Positions 9,569 through 21,021 are shown, counted from the stretch's first letter. The stretch is 64,000 nucleotides of DNA from PALSA-607 sp963825425 (GCA_963825425.1 CAWGTF010000013.1:248001-312000), one strand, 5' to 3'. The notes: generated by a model not told the origin, from the letters alone. Translations and numbers: made by a program.

Positions 9569-11291
9569 ATGAAGGCAGCAGACAGTCACGAATCGGTAGG
9601 GCGTTCGATCCTCGACCGCCTCGGCATCGCCGAGGATCCGCTCACCAGCGCCGATCCGGTCTCGTTCCTTCGCTCGCTCGCCGCAGCCGGCGTCGCACTC
9701 ATGAAGAACCCGGTCGGGGTGGCAGCCGCCAACGGCCGCCTCGCGATTGGCATGGCGGCAGCATTGAAAGCGACAACCGAACGCGCGCTCGGTAATCAGG
9801 CACCCGGGCCGATGATTGCGCTGAATGGGGACAAGCGGTTCGCCGACCCGGCGTTTTCCGACAACCCGCTGTACTTCTTGCTCGCGCAGCAATACCTGTT
9901 GAGCGCCCAGCTGGTGACCGAGTTGCTCGACGCGGCCGGGCTTGAGGGGATGCAGGACAGCAAGGCGCGGTTCGCCGCGAAGTTCGTCGTCGACGCACTC
10001 GCTCCGACTAACACGTTGCCCGGTAACCCGGAGGCAATCCGCACTGCCTTCCAGACCGGTGGCAAGAGCCTGGTCAAGGGCGTGAAGAACATGCTCGGCG
10101 ACCTCAAACACAACGGTGGTTGGCCCTCGCAGGTCGACCCGACCGGATTCGAGGTCGGCGTGAACATGGCCGCTACGCCCGGCGCGGTTGTGTACCGGAG
10201 CGACCTGATCGAGCTGATTCAGTACGAGCCACAGCTCAAACGCGTGCACGCGGTCCCGTTGCTGTTCTGCCCGCCGTGGATCAACAAGTACTACATCATG
10301 GACCTCGCGCCCGGACGGAGTCTGATCGAATGGGCGGTCCAGCATGGTCACACCTGCTTCGCGATCAGCTACCGCAACCCCGACGCGACGATGCGCGACC
10401 TCGACTTCGATGACTATCTTCGGCAAGGTCCGCTCGACGCAGTCCGCGTCGTGCGTGAGATCACCGGCGCCGAAGAGGTCAATACGGTCTCGGTTTGCCT
10501 TGGCGGCACCCTGACCGCAATCGCACTGGCCCACAACGCCAGGCTCGGCGATCGCTCAATCAAATCGGCCACGTTCCTGAACACCCACACCGACTTCACC
10601 ATCCCAGGCACGCTCGGCGTCTTCACCGACGAGGCGCACCATCGCCGGGCTCGAGAAGCAGATGGCGAAGAAGGGCTTCCTCGAGTCCGACAAGATGGCG
10701 CACACATTCGACGCGTTGCGAGCCAACGATCTGGTGTTCTCCTACGTCGTCAACAACTGGCTGCTCGGCAAGAAGCCCCCTGGATTCGACCTGCTGGTAT
10801 GGAACAACGACAGCACCCGGATGCCGGCCAAGATGCACTCGCGATACCTGAGGTCGTGCTTCCTGCGCAACGAATTCGCGCGGGGCGAGTTCGAGATCGA
10901 CGGTCACCGCCTCGATCCCGGCAAGGTCGACATCGACACGTACGTGCTGTCGGCGGTCGACGACCACATCGTCCCGTGGGTCTCGGCCTACAAGACCACT
11001 CAGCTGTTCAACGGAGATCGGCGATTCGTGCTGAGCACGTCCGGGCACATCGCCGGGATCGTCAACCCACCGCGCCCCAAGTCGATGCATTGGACCAACG
11101 ACGCCCTACCTGCTGATCCGCAGGACTGGAAAGCCAACGCCGTTCTCCAGCCCGGCACGTGGTGGGAGGACTGGGCCACCTGGATCGCCAACGAAGGCGG
11201 CCCCAAGGTCGCCGCCCGGCGCGCGTTGGGTAGCAAGGACTACCCGCCGATCGAGGCCGCGCCCGGACGCTACGTGCACGATCGCGCGTGA
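9569..11291 (+). CDS. phaC: Poly(3-hydroxyalkanoate) synthase (one frameshift)
   Basis: This cytoplasmic, granule-bound enzyme polymerises (R)-3-hydroxyacyl-CoA into PHA. The joined protein is about 574 residues, the normal class I length. The nucleophile Cys310 lies in the lipase-like box SVCLGGT, the catalytic Asp in VDDHIVPW and the catalytic His in TSGHIAG. FCPPWINKYYIMDL is the conserved synthase segment. The reading frame changes at about 10636, where one extra C in GAGGCGCACC breaks TDEATIAGLEKQM; removing it restores the family sequence. The stop overlaps the GTG of the downstream hydrolase (GTGA), so the two are probably translationally coupled. Confidence 0.92.
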
Positions 11292-12040
11292 CGCCACCAC
11301 GATCAAGCGCGGTCAACTCGCGGCTGCTGCGCGTTCACGGACTGCAGATCGCGGTCCGGGTTCAGGGCGAGGGCGAGCCACTGCTGCTGATCAACGGGAT
11401 GACCCGCCCGCTCCAGAGCTGGGACGCGTTCACACAGCAGCTGCCCGCGCGAACGATCGTCAGCTTCGACGCTCCCGGCGTCGGCGGCAGCCCCACGCCA
11501 TTGCTGCCGCTGTCGATGCCGGCCCTGGCCGCGCTCGCGTTGGCCGTGCTCGAGGCGGCCGGCTTCAACGATGCCGACGTACTCGGCTTCTCTCATGGCG
11601 GCGGAGTCGCTCAGCAGCTGGCTCGCGACGCCCCCGGCAGGGTCCGCCGCCTTGTGCTCGTCGCCACCTCGTGCGGCGTCGGTGCAATCCCGGGCGGCGG
11701 CCGAGCCGTGTTGCGGGGCCTCGCTGCGCCTGGTGAGGGCAACCCGCCCGCCGACGCCTGGGGCGCGGTGTGGCACTCGCTGGCGTTCTCGAGCTGGTCG
11801 AGCATCCCGTTCCTCGGCACCATCAAGGCGCCGACGCTCGTCGTGTGCGGGACTCACGACGACGTCGTCCCGCCCGCCAACAGCCGGATACTTGCCGGTC
11901 GGATCCCCGGCGCCAAGCTGGTCATGCTGCCCGGAGGTCACGACCTGCAGCGCCCCGAGCCCGCCCGGGCCTTGGCGCGCGCCGTCGAGGAGTTCCTACC
12001 AGCGTGGCGCGACGCCGAGCGAGCACCGACCGCCAGCTAG
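11288..12040 (+). CDS. Alpha/beta hydrolase, intracellular PHA depolymerase-like
   Basis: This is an alpha/beta hydrolase of 250 residues starting at a GTG that overlaps the phaC stop. The nucleophile elbow is GFSHGGG (GxSxG). The acid lies near CGTHDDVVP and the catalytic His in MLPGGHDLQRPEP. The opening EGEPLLLINGMTRPLQSWDAF and the segment RILAGRIPGAKLVMLPGGHD resemble medium-chain-length PHA depolymerases (PhaZ) and related esterases. Translational coupling to phaC supports a role in mobilising PHA or in releasing chains from the synthase. A general esterase acting on hydroxyacyl thioesters is the alternative. Confidence 0.72.
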   Translation: MTPPRSSAVNSRLLRVHGLQIAVRVQGEGEPLLLINGMTRPLQSWDAFTQQLPARTIVSFDAPGVGGSPTPLLPLSMPALAALALAVLEAAGFNDADVLGFSHGGGVAQQLARDAPGRVRRLVLVATSCGVGAIPGGGRAVLRGLAAPGEGNPPADAWGAVWHSLAFSSWSSIPFLGTIKAPTLVVCGTHDDVVPPANSRILAGRIPGAKLVMLPGGHDLQRPEPARALARAVEEFLPAWRDAERAPTAS

Positions 12041-12132
12041 TCAGCGCGGGTGCGTGCATATTCATCAAGCATCTGCAAGACTCTACTTAGCAGCGTGCAC
12101 GCGTGTCTGCGGACCTGCGAAAGGAGGCTCTG

Positions 12133-12591
12133 GTGGTCGCGACGTCGCGCAGCCAGCTCTATGACGCGTTCGGTAACTACGTCCGCAGCCAGCGTCAGCT
12201 GGCCCAGTTGACGCTGCGCCAGGCCGCCGAGCTGGCCAGCATCTCTAACCCTTATCTCAGCCAGATCGAGCACGGGGTTGTGCTCCCGTCGATCGCGGTC
12301 ATCAACGCCCTCGCCGACGCGCTCAGTGTCTCCGCGGAGACGCTGCTGCTCCAGGCCGCAGGCGTCGCGCCGACCACCGCGGAGCGCTCGACCCGCACCG
12401 AGGACGCGATCCGCCAGGATCCCCGGCTCGACGACGGGCAGAAGCACGCGCTCCTCGCGGTGCTGACGACGTTCGTGCGCCCGCCGTCGGGTTCGATTAC
12501 TCGTGAGCCCAAACCTGCCGAAGCTTCAACACGCACCACCCGACGACCAGCAACTGCTGGCACCACCAAGCCCCGACCAAGGAAGACCTGA
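12133..12591 (+). CDS. XRE-family HTH regulator of the PHA cluster (copy 2)
   Basis: This is a second Cro/C1-type regulator of 152 residues. The GTG at 12133 is chosen because AGGAGG at 12122-12127 lies five bases upstream; an in-frame GTG at 12103 has no such site. The helix-turn-helix (LTLRQAAELASISNPYLSQI, EHGVVLPSIAVINALADAL) closely matches the regulator at 9144-9506. The two share the xRSQRQ/RAQRQ lead-in and the SAETL segment, so they are paralogues within one cluster. The C-terminal tail here is longer and basic (RRPATAGTTKPRPRKT). The SDR gene starts two bases after its stop, indicating co-transcription. Confidence 0.8.
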   Translation: MVATSRSQLYDAFGNYVRSQRQLAQLTLRQAAELASISNPYLSQIEHGVVLPSIAVINALADALSVSAETLLLQAAGVAPTTAERSTRTEDAIRQDPRLDDGQKHALLAVLTTFVRPPSGSITREPKPAEASTRTTRRPATAGTTKPRPRKT

Positions 12592-12593
12592 CG

Positions 12594-13514
12594 ATGACCG
12601 ATCTGCGCTTTGACGGACACGTAGCCATCATCACCGGCGCCGGTGGCGGTCTTGGCCGGTCGCACGCCCTCGAACTCGCTCGTCGGGGTGCGCACGTCCT
12701 GGTCAACGACCTTGGCGGCGCAGTCGACGGCAGTGGCTCTTCGGCGTCCGCGGCTCAGCGCGTCGTCGACGAGATCACCAGTCTCGGCGGCAGCGCGGCG
12801 CCCAATCACGACAGCGTCGCCACCCCAGAAGGCGGTCGGGCCATCGTGCAGGCCGCGATCGATGCGTTCGGCCGAGTCGACGTGCTGGTAAACAACGCGG
12901 GCATCCTGCGCGACAAGGCGTTCCACAAGATGGACGCAGCGATGATCGACACGGTCATCGACGTCCACCTCAAGGGAGCCCTCTTCGTCAGTCAGCCGGC
13001 TTTTGTTCTGATGCGCGAACAGGGCTACGGGCGGATCGTCAACACCAGCTCAGCGTCCGGCTTGTTCGGCAACTTCGGTCAAGCGAACTACGGCGCAGCC
13101 AAGGCGGGCCTCGCCGGGCTGACCCGGGTGCTCGCAATCGAGGGTGCCAGCTACGGGATCAAGGTGAACGCCATCGCGCCGATAGCCGCGACCCGGATGA
13201 CCCAGGAGATCCTGGGCGGCGACCTCGCGGCACTCGTCTCGCCGGATCGAGTGAGCCCGCTGGTCGCCTACCTCGCCCACCAGGAATGCTCAGTAAGCGG
13301 AAACGTCTACTCGGTCGCGGGTGGCCGCATCGCCAGGATCTTCGTCGCCGAGACGGACGGTGTCCTGCTCACTGACAACACCGCCGAGGCCATCCGCGAG
13401 CAGCTGTCCGAGATCAACGCACTCGACGTCGATGTCTTCCACCAGCCTTCGTCGCTCGACGATGAGACCGCGATCATCGCCAAGGCGCTCTACCGGGATG
13501 AGCCGGCCGCCTGA
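12594..13514 (+). CDS. SDR, MFE-2-type (R)-3-hydroxyacyl-CoA dehydrogenase
   Basis: This is a short-chain dehydrogenase of 306 residues resembling the dehydrogenase domain of peroxisomal multifunctional enzyme type 2. Visible motifs are TGAGGGLG at 14-21, the acidic ND after beta-2 (VLVNDLGGAVDG, a family hallmark), NNAGILRDKAF, and catalytic Tyr166 and Lys170 in NYGAAKAG. It would interconvert 3-oxoacyl-CoA and (R)-3-hydroxyacyl-CoA, linking fatty acid oxidation to the PHA monomer pool. It follows the second XRE regulator by two bases and converges, four bases apart, with the KAS III gene. Confidence 0.82.
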   Translation: MTDLRFDGHVAIITGAGGGLGRSHALELARRGAHVLVNDLGGAVDGSGSSASAAQRVVDEITSLGGSAAPNHDSVATPEGGRAIVQAAIDAFGRVDVLVNNAGILRDKAFHKMDAAMIDTVIDVHLKGALFVSQPAFVLMREQGYGRIVNTSSASGLFGNFGQANYGAAKAGLAGLTRVLAIEGASYGIKVNAIAPIAATRMTQEILGGDLAALVSPDRVSPLVAYLAHQECSVSGNVYSVAGGRIARIFVAETDGVLLTDNTAEAIREQLSEINALDVDVFHQPSSLDDETAIIAKALYRDEPAA

Positions 13515-13518
13515 CGCG

Positions 13519-15482
13519 CTAGCCGAACGCCAGCTGGACGTCGTCCGAGAACGACGTGCGGTGGGATTGCGGACTCGAAGCCGACGGCACGCGCGCTTCG
13601 GTTTGCGAATCGGTGGCGATGGCCACGACGGCCGGATCGATCCGCATGACGCAGTATCCGGCGACGGCGCCGGCGCCGAAGCCTGGCGCGAAGATCCGCG
13701 TCGGCTCCTTGATGACGCCGTCGCGCACCGCGTCATGGATCGCGAGCGGGATGCTCGCTGAGGAAACGTTGCCGACCTTTTCGATGTTGAAGTACAGGCT
13801 GTCGGTCGACAGTCCGGCTTCAACGGCCAGCGTGCTCACCATCGTCTTGTTCGCCTGATGCGGCACGACGAGGTCGATGCTGTCCAACAACGAAGCCGCC
13901 ACGCCGTCCGGATCCGGGAGGGCCTTGAGTTCGTCGATCATCTGGCCCAGATAGCGGCCGGCCAGTGCCTTGACCTCGGGGCCATACACGGTGATGTTGT
14001 TGTCGAAAGCCGGATTCGGCCAGATGATCGAGTTCACCTGACTGGCCGGCCCGCTCGCGTAAGTTTGCAAGTAGTCGATGTCTGGTGGCTCGCCCGGCGG
14101 AGCAACGCCGACAACGATGGCGGCAGCGCCGTCACCGAAGATCATGCGCGACGGCCGGACGTTGCCAATCTTGTCCGAGAACTTTTCCACGCAGACAACG
14201 AGAACTGGACGCCGCACTTCCTGGAGGATCCTGGTCGCCTCGGACAGACCGTACGCCAGCCCCGCACAGGCGGCGACGATGTCGCAGGACGCATGCGTTT
14301 GAAAGATGCCGAGTTCACCGGACACCCACGTCGCTACTGAGGGAATCATCCGGGTACTCGTGCAGGTGCAGACCAGCACCGCTCCGACCTCGTCAGGACC
14401 CCGGCCGGCGTGCTCCAGAGCAGCCCGCGCGGCATCGAGCGCGATCTCTTCGAGCCGGTGTGACGTGTAGCGCCGCTGTTCGATGCCGGTCTTCTCGCAT
14501 GATCTGGGCCGCCGTCATCGGCGACCAGTTGTAGGCAGCGTTACGGACCAGATCCTCGTTGCTGCACACGACATCACCGTGGACCACGGCCAGCGCCTCG
14601 ATGTGCGGCAGCGTCGCAAACTGCGTCGCGAACGTTCGATCGGCGGGTAGGGGCGGATCGGGTTGGACTGGCCACCACCGCCGGCGAACGCGATGGCTGG
14701 CCGTGCGTCGGCTGCGACTCGGCGCAGGAAGTGCCGAACCTCGTTGATCACGTGGGTGGAAGACGACGACGTAGTCGTCATCGCGCAACTTGCCGACCTC
14801 GACGAGCTCAGCCTGCGACCGATCCCACGGGTACTGGTTGTGCAGCACCATCGACCAGCGGCTCAATGCCTCGAGCTCCGGGACCTCTTCGTTGCAGTCG
14901 ATGATGTCGGCGTAACCGTAGACCGGAAAGTCGGGGTCGTAGCTCGGCAGCCGGAAGGTGAGGTTGGTTGGATCGGCGAGCATCTCGGCCACCGTCGGCT
15001 TGATAGTTGGCAGCTCGCTGGCGTGATGCTTGCGGTGCCCGAACACGTCGAAGAGGACGCCGAAAATGCGGTCCTCGACCGCACGGTCCCATGTCGGCGG
15101 CAACATCGTGTAGGCACTCCTGCACCGCCGCGATCTTGCGGTCACCGTCGTCCCACGGGGTCAGGATCGGCAAGAAGACCTCGCTGCGGGTGCGAGACAC
15201 ATCCGACCAGCGCGTGGGCCGCTTCTCGTACAACGTCATCGCGAATCGATTGGCCCAGAAGAGATTCAGCGCGAGGTCGCGCATGAGCTCGTACCGGCTC
15301 GAGTACGCGCCCTCCTCGATGCGACGCAGAATGTCAGTCCCCGTCGGCGCCTTCACCTCGAAGTCGCGCCTGATGACATTGTCGAACTGCTCGAGAGTGT
15401 GTATCGCGGAAAGATCCAGCTCCGGGATGACGTTGGAAGGAAACACAATCCGGCCACGACGGTTCACGACGAACGGGTGCAT
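13519..15482 (-). CDS. KAS III (FabH/HMG-CoA-synthase-like) with a long unknown N-terminal domain (about four frameshifts)
   Basis: This thiolase-fold condensing enzyme of about 650 residues is roughly twice the length of FabH. AGGGAGG four bases upstream fixes the ATG at 15482. The C-terminal half carries the full KAS III triad: Cys in IVAACAGLAYGL, His in VVPHQANKTM and Asn in GNVSSASIPLAIHD. The first 300 or so residues (starting MHPFVVNRRGRIVFPSNVIP) match no family I recognise; they are rich in aromatic and charged residues and have no membrane segment. Frame changes near 15130, 14775, 14650 and 14490 are needed. It lies 48 bases after the large acyl-CoA carboxylase and is probably co-transcribed with it, so it may condense that enzyme's malonyl-type product with an acyl-CoA. 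Confidence 0.75.
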
Positions 15483-15530
15483 GGCGCCTCCCTTCCATCG
15501 AGACAATCAGTGATGGTGCCCACAACCCGT

Positions 15531-18500
15531 TTAGGGTGACGGTTCAGCGAGTGCCTTAGCTGTCGTCCGGCTGATACCCCGCTCGACGGCAGTGATCAGG
15601 TACGGCCGCAACTGGTCTGCCGGAATGATCGTATGCACTGATCCCACTGCAAGAGCACGCTCGATGTTGTGGACCTGCTCGAACTCGCGGGCCACTTCAC
15701 CGAGCTTCTCGGAGCGCACCGCAGCCCGCAGGTCGGCCATGTTGACACGCAGGCGCGGGCGCTCGGACTCGTTGGCGTCGGCCAAGCTGGCTTCGGCCGC
15801 CGCGATCCTGCTGTCTTGCGCCGTGCGGGTCGCCACCTCGCGAGAGAACACCACGGCCGCCGCTGGCGCACCCCCGATGACCGACGCGAAGGAGCCTTCG
15901 ACGGCAACGACTTCCATGTTGTCGTTCAGGACACCGGAGAAGACCACGAATGCCCCACCGTGATAGCGCGAGATCACACAGAAGATGATCGGGCCGTCGA
16001 AGTTGACGATCGCCCGACCAATTTCGGCGCCGTACTCGAGCTGCAGCTTACGCAACGACTCCGGTGATCCATCGAAACCGGACAGATTCGCGAGGACGAC
16101 GAGCGGGCGGTTTGCCGCTAGCTGCGTTGATCGCTCGCGCGGTCTTTTTCGACGACCGAGGAAACAACGTTCCGGCAGTCCAGTGGTCGGGTCCGTCGGC
16201 TGGGAATTCGCCCCGCCTGGGAATGGGCCTGGATTCGATCCCGAGCAACGCGACCGGATAGCCGCCGAGGTGAGCGTCGAAGACGATAGTGGTGTCGGCG
16301 TCCGCCATGCCGACCCAGCGTTCGAGCACCGAGTGGTCCTGGTCGACCACAGCTCGCATGACGCTGCGAATGTCGAAAGGCTTCTTCCGCTCCTGATTGA
16401 CCTCGGCGGAGAAGATATCCCCGATGGTCGTGAAATCGCTGTCCGGATGGACGTGTGGGTAACTGCGCACGTCGCGATCACGCGGGTCGCTACTCTCGGC
16501 TCGTCGCGGGAACCGCTCCCCCGGTGCAACGTACGTGTGGTCGTAGTGCGCGAACAGGGTCGCGCAGGCCGCGGTCAGGTTGGGTGCCCAGTACTGGGCC
16601 TGTCCGTTGGGGCCCATGACCCTGTCGTATCCGCCGATTCCTAAGTTGTCTTCGGCTGATACCCCGCCGGAGTAGTCAAGCGAGTGCTTGCCAGTGAGCA
16701 CCATGGCGCTATCCGGCGTCATGATCAGGATCCCCTTGGTGTGCAGCAACATGGTGGCCTCCGCGTTCCAGTACGGCTGCGCACCGACGTTGATCCCCGC
16801 GACGATGACGTTCACTTCACCCCCCGCCTGAGTGAACGTGATCAGGCGGCGCAACGTGCGCGCCACCCAGTCCATGTTCTCGGTGCCACTGTCCATCGAG
16901 ATCTTCGCGCCCGACGACAGCGCGAACCACTCGACCGGCACACCGATCTCCGCTGCAAGGTCAAGGGCGGCAATGATCCGTGCACACTCCGGTTCGGCAA
17001 CCGAGCCCAACGACTTGGTTGGATCGCCGAAGAGCGCGACCCGCACGATGCCTCCGGGGTAGCGCGAGGTGGGTGTTGACACGACCCCGGCCACAATCCC
17101 GGCCGCGTTGCGTCCCGGCGGCCGATCCACCGGCACGAGCCGACCATCTGCACCCAGGTCGTGCTCGACGAAGGTGCCATCGGGCCCGGTGAGCAGCGGA
17201 ACGATCTCATACGGATAGACGGCACCACGTGCTCGCGAACTCCGCACCTTCTCGGTGTAAGCGGACAGCGGCGCCAGCGGTTCGGTCGGCGGTTCGGTCA
17301 CGATCACCGCGACATCGGCACCCGGCATGCACGAGAACAACAACGCCACTTCGTTGGGCTCCGACTCAGGCTCGCCACGGAGTCGGGCAACCACCATGAC
17401 CTCTTCCAACCCGGCGTCCGCAGTCAACGGCGCCATCGCCCGGGCAAAGCGTGTCAGTTGATCGAGCGGAACATCGATCGGCGGCCACACGTAAAGGAAG
17501 ATCCGATTAGCGTCGAGCCGTCGTTGTGCCCCGTGGGTCGCACGGACGCCGCGGATGCTCTCGAGGCAGGCGCCCAATGTCCGCTCGACGGCCGGGAAGA
17601 CAACGACCTGACCCGACGTGTCCCGCAGCGGCGTGATGTCGCGGACCTCCGCCAGCGCCACGAGCCTCTCGTCGGCGGAGTTATCGGGGGCTACGCAGTG
17701 GAACAGATAGGTGTCCTCCGTCGACGGAAGCCTGGTCCGCACGAAGTTACCCAGCCGCCACACGCCGAGGCGCTGGCCGATCAGCGGATGCATCCCGCGA
17801 ATGTCGCGATCCTCCTCCAGGCGCCCGTGCGACGGACGGAAGGTGAACTGCAGTACCTGCGCAGAGTCGCGGTCGCAGACCGTGATCGTCACCCGTCGTC
17901 CGACGACCCGGGCCGCCACACCGGCCAGCGCGTCTCGAAGGGCTGCGGCGACCGAGTCCGCGTCGTCCAACCACTCGCTGGACGCTAGGTACAGATCGAT
18001 GACGACGTTCGCCGGATCACTCAACTCGTCAGTCAGGTCGCCAACGCGACCGAGAACGGCAGGCAGGTCGGAGATGTCGCCGATCGTCGAGATGAGGTGA
18101 CGTTGCTCTCCGCGAAACTCGAATGCGCCAGTCAGGAATTGCCGACCGTCGAACTCGAATGAGCGGACGTCGCGGAGCGTGCGCACTTTGTAGTAGCGGC
18201 GGCACAGCACTTCGAGCATCGGGTTCGGTCCGGCGCTGTCCTTTCCGATGCGCTGTGCCAGCAACCGGATGAGCGGTTCGGGGCTTGCGGCCAGCACCTC
18301 GATCTGCTGCGGGGTAGTCAACTGCGTCCGGGTTCTCGTCAAGGTATTGAAGGTGCTCGCGAACGTCTGCGTAGACCGCTTCTCGGACTTGCAGGATCAG
18401 TGGCTCGTCGAACAACCGGAACCGAATGCTGCGGGCAAGGTCGCCCACCGCGGGGTAGCGGACCTGCGTGGCGATGATCAGCTTCCCGAGCACCTCGGCG

Positions 18501-20828
18501 ATCTCGTCGGGGAACACCGCCGCCGATACCGCGGCATCCCGCAGCCAGCGCTGGAGAAGGGCACTGACCACCGGCAGCTGGTCGCCCTCCCGCTGGTGCG
18601 AGCGGAAGATCCGGTACACGGCCTCTTCGAGCTCGCGACCGGCTCCAAGGCCCTCGACACCGTAGTGGCGAAGGGCTCGTGCCAGATCGGTCCGGAATCC
18701 CTCCGGCAGATCCTCCTGGTTCGCGTCGAGGGAGTGCAGGTAGGTGTGGAAGTTCTCCCGCGGGCTATGGACCCGCTCGTCCGGAGCCTCCTCCTCGCTC
18801 GGTTGGCCGGCTGCGAGACAGCTCGCAAAGGTCGGCGAACGCCGTGACCAGCGCGAGCTCTTCGCGGCGGAGCTCGCGCATCGTCCGGCGCGAGCTCGCC
18901 CCGCAACTCGAGGTACTCGGCGACCAGCGAGCGCGCCCGCTTCGCGCTCACGTCGTAGCCGGTGATCATCGCTCGTAGTGCGGCAAGGTGCGCGTGCGCG
19001 CGGTTCAAGGAATCGGACGCCGATGCCGGCGCCACGAAGCTGACTGATCGGCGCGTCCGACCTAGCAGCGCACGACGGCCGAACGATCGAGTTGCAGCAG
19101 CGCCGCGCCTGCGTCGACCTGGGAGTTGACGGCGACGAGCACCGACCGCACCCGTCCGGAGCATGGGGCCCGAACCTGGGTCTCCATCTTCATGCTTTCC
19201 AGGACGGCGACTGCGGCGCCCTCGTCGACGTCGTCCCCGGCCTTGACCTGCACCGCCACCACCACTGCCGGACCGGGCGCGGAGCACGAGTGCTCCGTCG
19301 CTGGATATCCGGTGAGCCACGCCCTCGACCTCGACCAGATGATCGACCGGCCGGCGACAGACAGCAGACCGAAGTGTGTCGCGCCAAGGGTGAGCCGGCT
19401 TTCGAAGGCGTTGATCCGCTCGACGTCGACATCGACAAGTCGCCCGTCGATCTCCAGCCGATACCGGCGAGGGCCAACCCGCGCGACGTCAAACCGATAC
19501 GTCCGCGAGCGGTAGCGAAGCTCGACCCTGCGACCGATCGGCGTCGTCGGCCCGTGGTCGGCCGCGGCGGGCGGATCCGATGAACGCAGCCCGGTCTACT
19601 TCCTCCTCGGCGTCGTAGACGTCGATGGCGACGCCGAGCAGAGCGACGTCGGCATAGCGACGGGCTCCGTCGGTCATGGGGCGCGTCGGCGCGGTCGAGC
19701 CAACTGAGGTCCGCCGGCCCCGGAGACGACGTCCGGGCGGCCGAGCAGGTCTAGCTGGTCGAGCAGGAACGGCTTCGTTGTCAGGCCACCAGACAGCACG
19801 ACCTTGGTCTCGCGCAGCGCACAACGCAGCCGAGCCAGCGCCTCCCGGCGGTCACGACCCGAGGCGATGATCCTGGCGACGGGCGAGTCGAACTCGGGTG
19901 AGAACTCGGGTCACCAACAGCATGCCCGGTATCGGCGCGGATGCCAGGCCCTGCTGGCAACTCGAGCATACAACAAGGTGCCACCGGTGGGCGCAAAGTC
20001 TCGGTCAGCGTCCTGTGCGTCGAGGCGAGCCTGCACGGCGTACCCAACCTGGGGCGGTACATCGCCGAGCAACGGCTCGCCCGCGGCGACGAGCAACTGC
20101 AGCTTGACCAGGTCGAGGCCGGTGGTTGCCTCGGTGACCGCATGTGAAGCCGGCAATCCGGCCTGCACGGCCACGACGGTGAAGACGTTGTCGATCGGCG
20201 GTAACAGAATTCGACTGTCGCGGCGCCGCGCAAGCCGGCGGCCCGGTACGTGCGCGACGGCCGCGTCGCGCAGCGCGGCGTCGCTGCTCGGCACCAAGGC
20301 TTGGCGAGCCCGGACTCCACGACGAGCGCCCGGTTCCGTCGCTGTGACGGACCTGGTGCTGATTCCGGGCGCCCACACGGCGCCGTGGTTGTCGGCAATG
20401 ACCTGCACGTCGAGATGCCGAACTCCGGCGCTCAAGTGAGCGTGTAGCGCGGCCTGCGTCGACACCAACCTTGCGCATGACCTGCGACGATGCGCCGACA
20501 AACAGCACGCCCAGCCGTTCGCACAACTCGGCGAAGGCGGGGTCATGGGCGACGAAGTCCCAGCCGACCCAGGCCGCGTCTGCGCGGCTGACTCTGCAGC
20601 GCCTGCTCGAGCTCGCCGTAGTCGACGTATGGGCCGCCAGCGGTTGCGCCAGCTCGCTAGGACTACCGCCTCGTCGGCCGACCGGACGAACAGCGCCCGC
20701 CGCTCTGCGTCGGTGTGTAGCGCGATGACGCGGATGCCAAGACCACGCTGCTCGTTCAACTCTCGAACCGCGCGGATCGCCCGCATTGCGGCCGCACCGC
20801 GATTGACCACCGCGACCCGAGCGAACAC
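15531..20828 (-). CDS. Single-chain multidomain acyl-CoA carboxylase, eukaryote-like (many frameshifts)
   Basis: This is one chain of about 1,765 residues with biotin carboxylase, biotinyl, central and carboxyltransferase regions, the order used by eukaryotic acetyl-CoA carboxylase. The GTG at 20828 has GGAGG six bases upstream. The biotin carboxylase part shows HLDVQVIADNHGAVWAPG and EATTGLDLVKLQL. The biotinyl site VLESMKMET has its Lys codon at 19188-19190. The central region includes GMHPLIGQRLGVWRLGNF and EDTYLFHCVAP, close to eukaryotic ACC. The carboxyltransferase has SGAKISMDSG, ANLSGFDGS and RYHGGAFVVFSG. Several frame changes are needed in the biotin carboxylase and central regions, while most of the carboxyltransferase is one long frame. 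It would carboxylate acetyl-, propionyl- or longer acyl-CoA; substrate choice cannot be read. Confidence 0.83.
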
Positions 20829-20959
20829 CCGGCACCTCCATCGACGAACTCGCGCTGCGAGCGGCGTCAGTGGATTGCCACGCCGTACAGTCACAAGCCG
20901 TCAGCCCATCCGGGACTCAGCACGAGCCGAAGTCATGGCCGTCGGACCTGTCCGAGCCA

Positions 20960-20988
20960 GGTATGCCGATTATTCACCCGATAGTCAA
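20960..20988 (-). promoter_or_regulatory. Possible promoter of the acyl-CoA carboxylase gene
   Basis: On the minus strand TTGACT (20983-20988) and CATACC (20960-20965) are 17 bases apart, 132 bases before the carboxylase GTG. The -10 match is poor, so this is only a candidate. It lies in the 193-base gap between the universal stress protein stop and the carboxylase start. Confidence 0.3.
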
Positions 20989-21021
20989 GCCTCATCTTGC
21001 GCTTGACACCCGGCGCGCGGC

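Noticed and set aside
9509..10534. A 341-codon minus-strand frame opposite phaC
   Set aside because: PHA synthase motifs on the plus strand are unambiguous; the antisense frame has no domain and no ribosome site.
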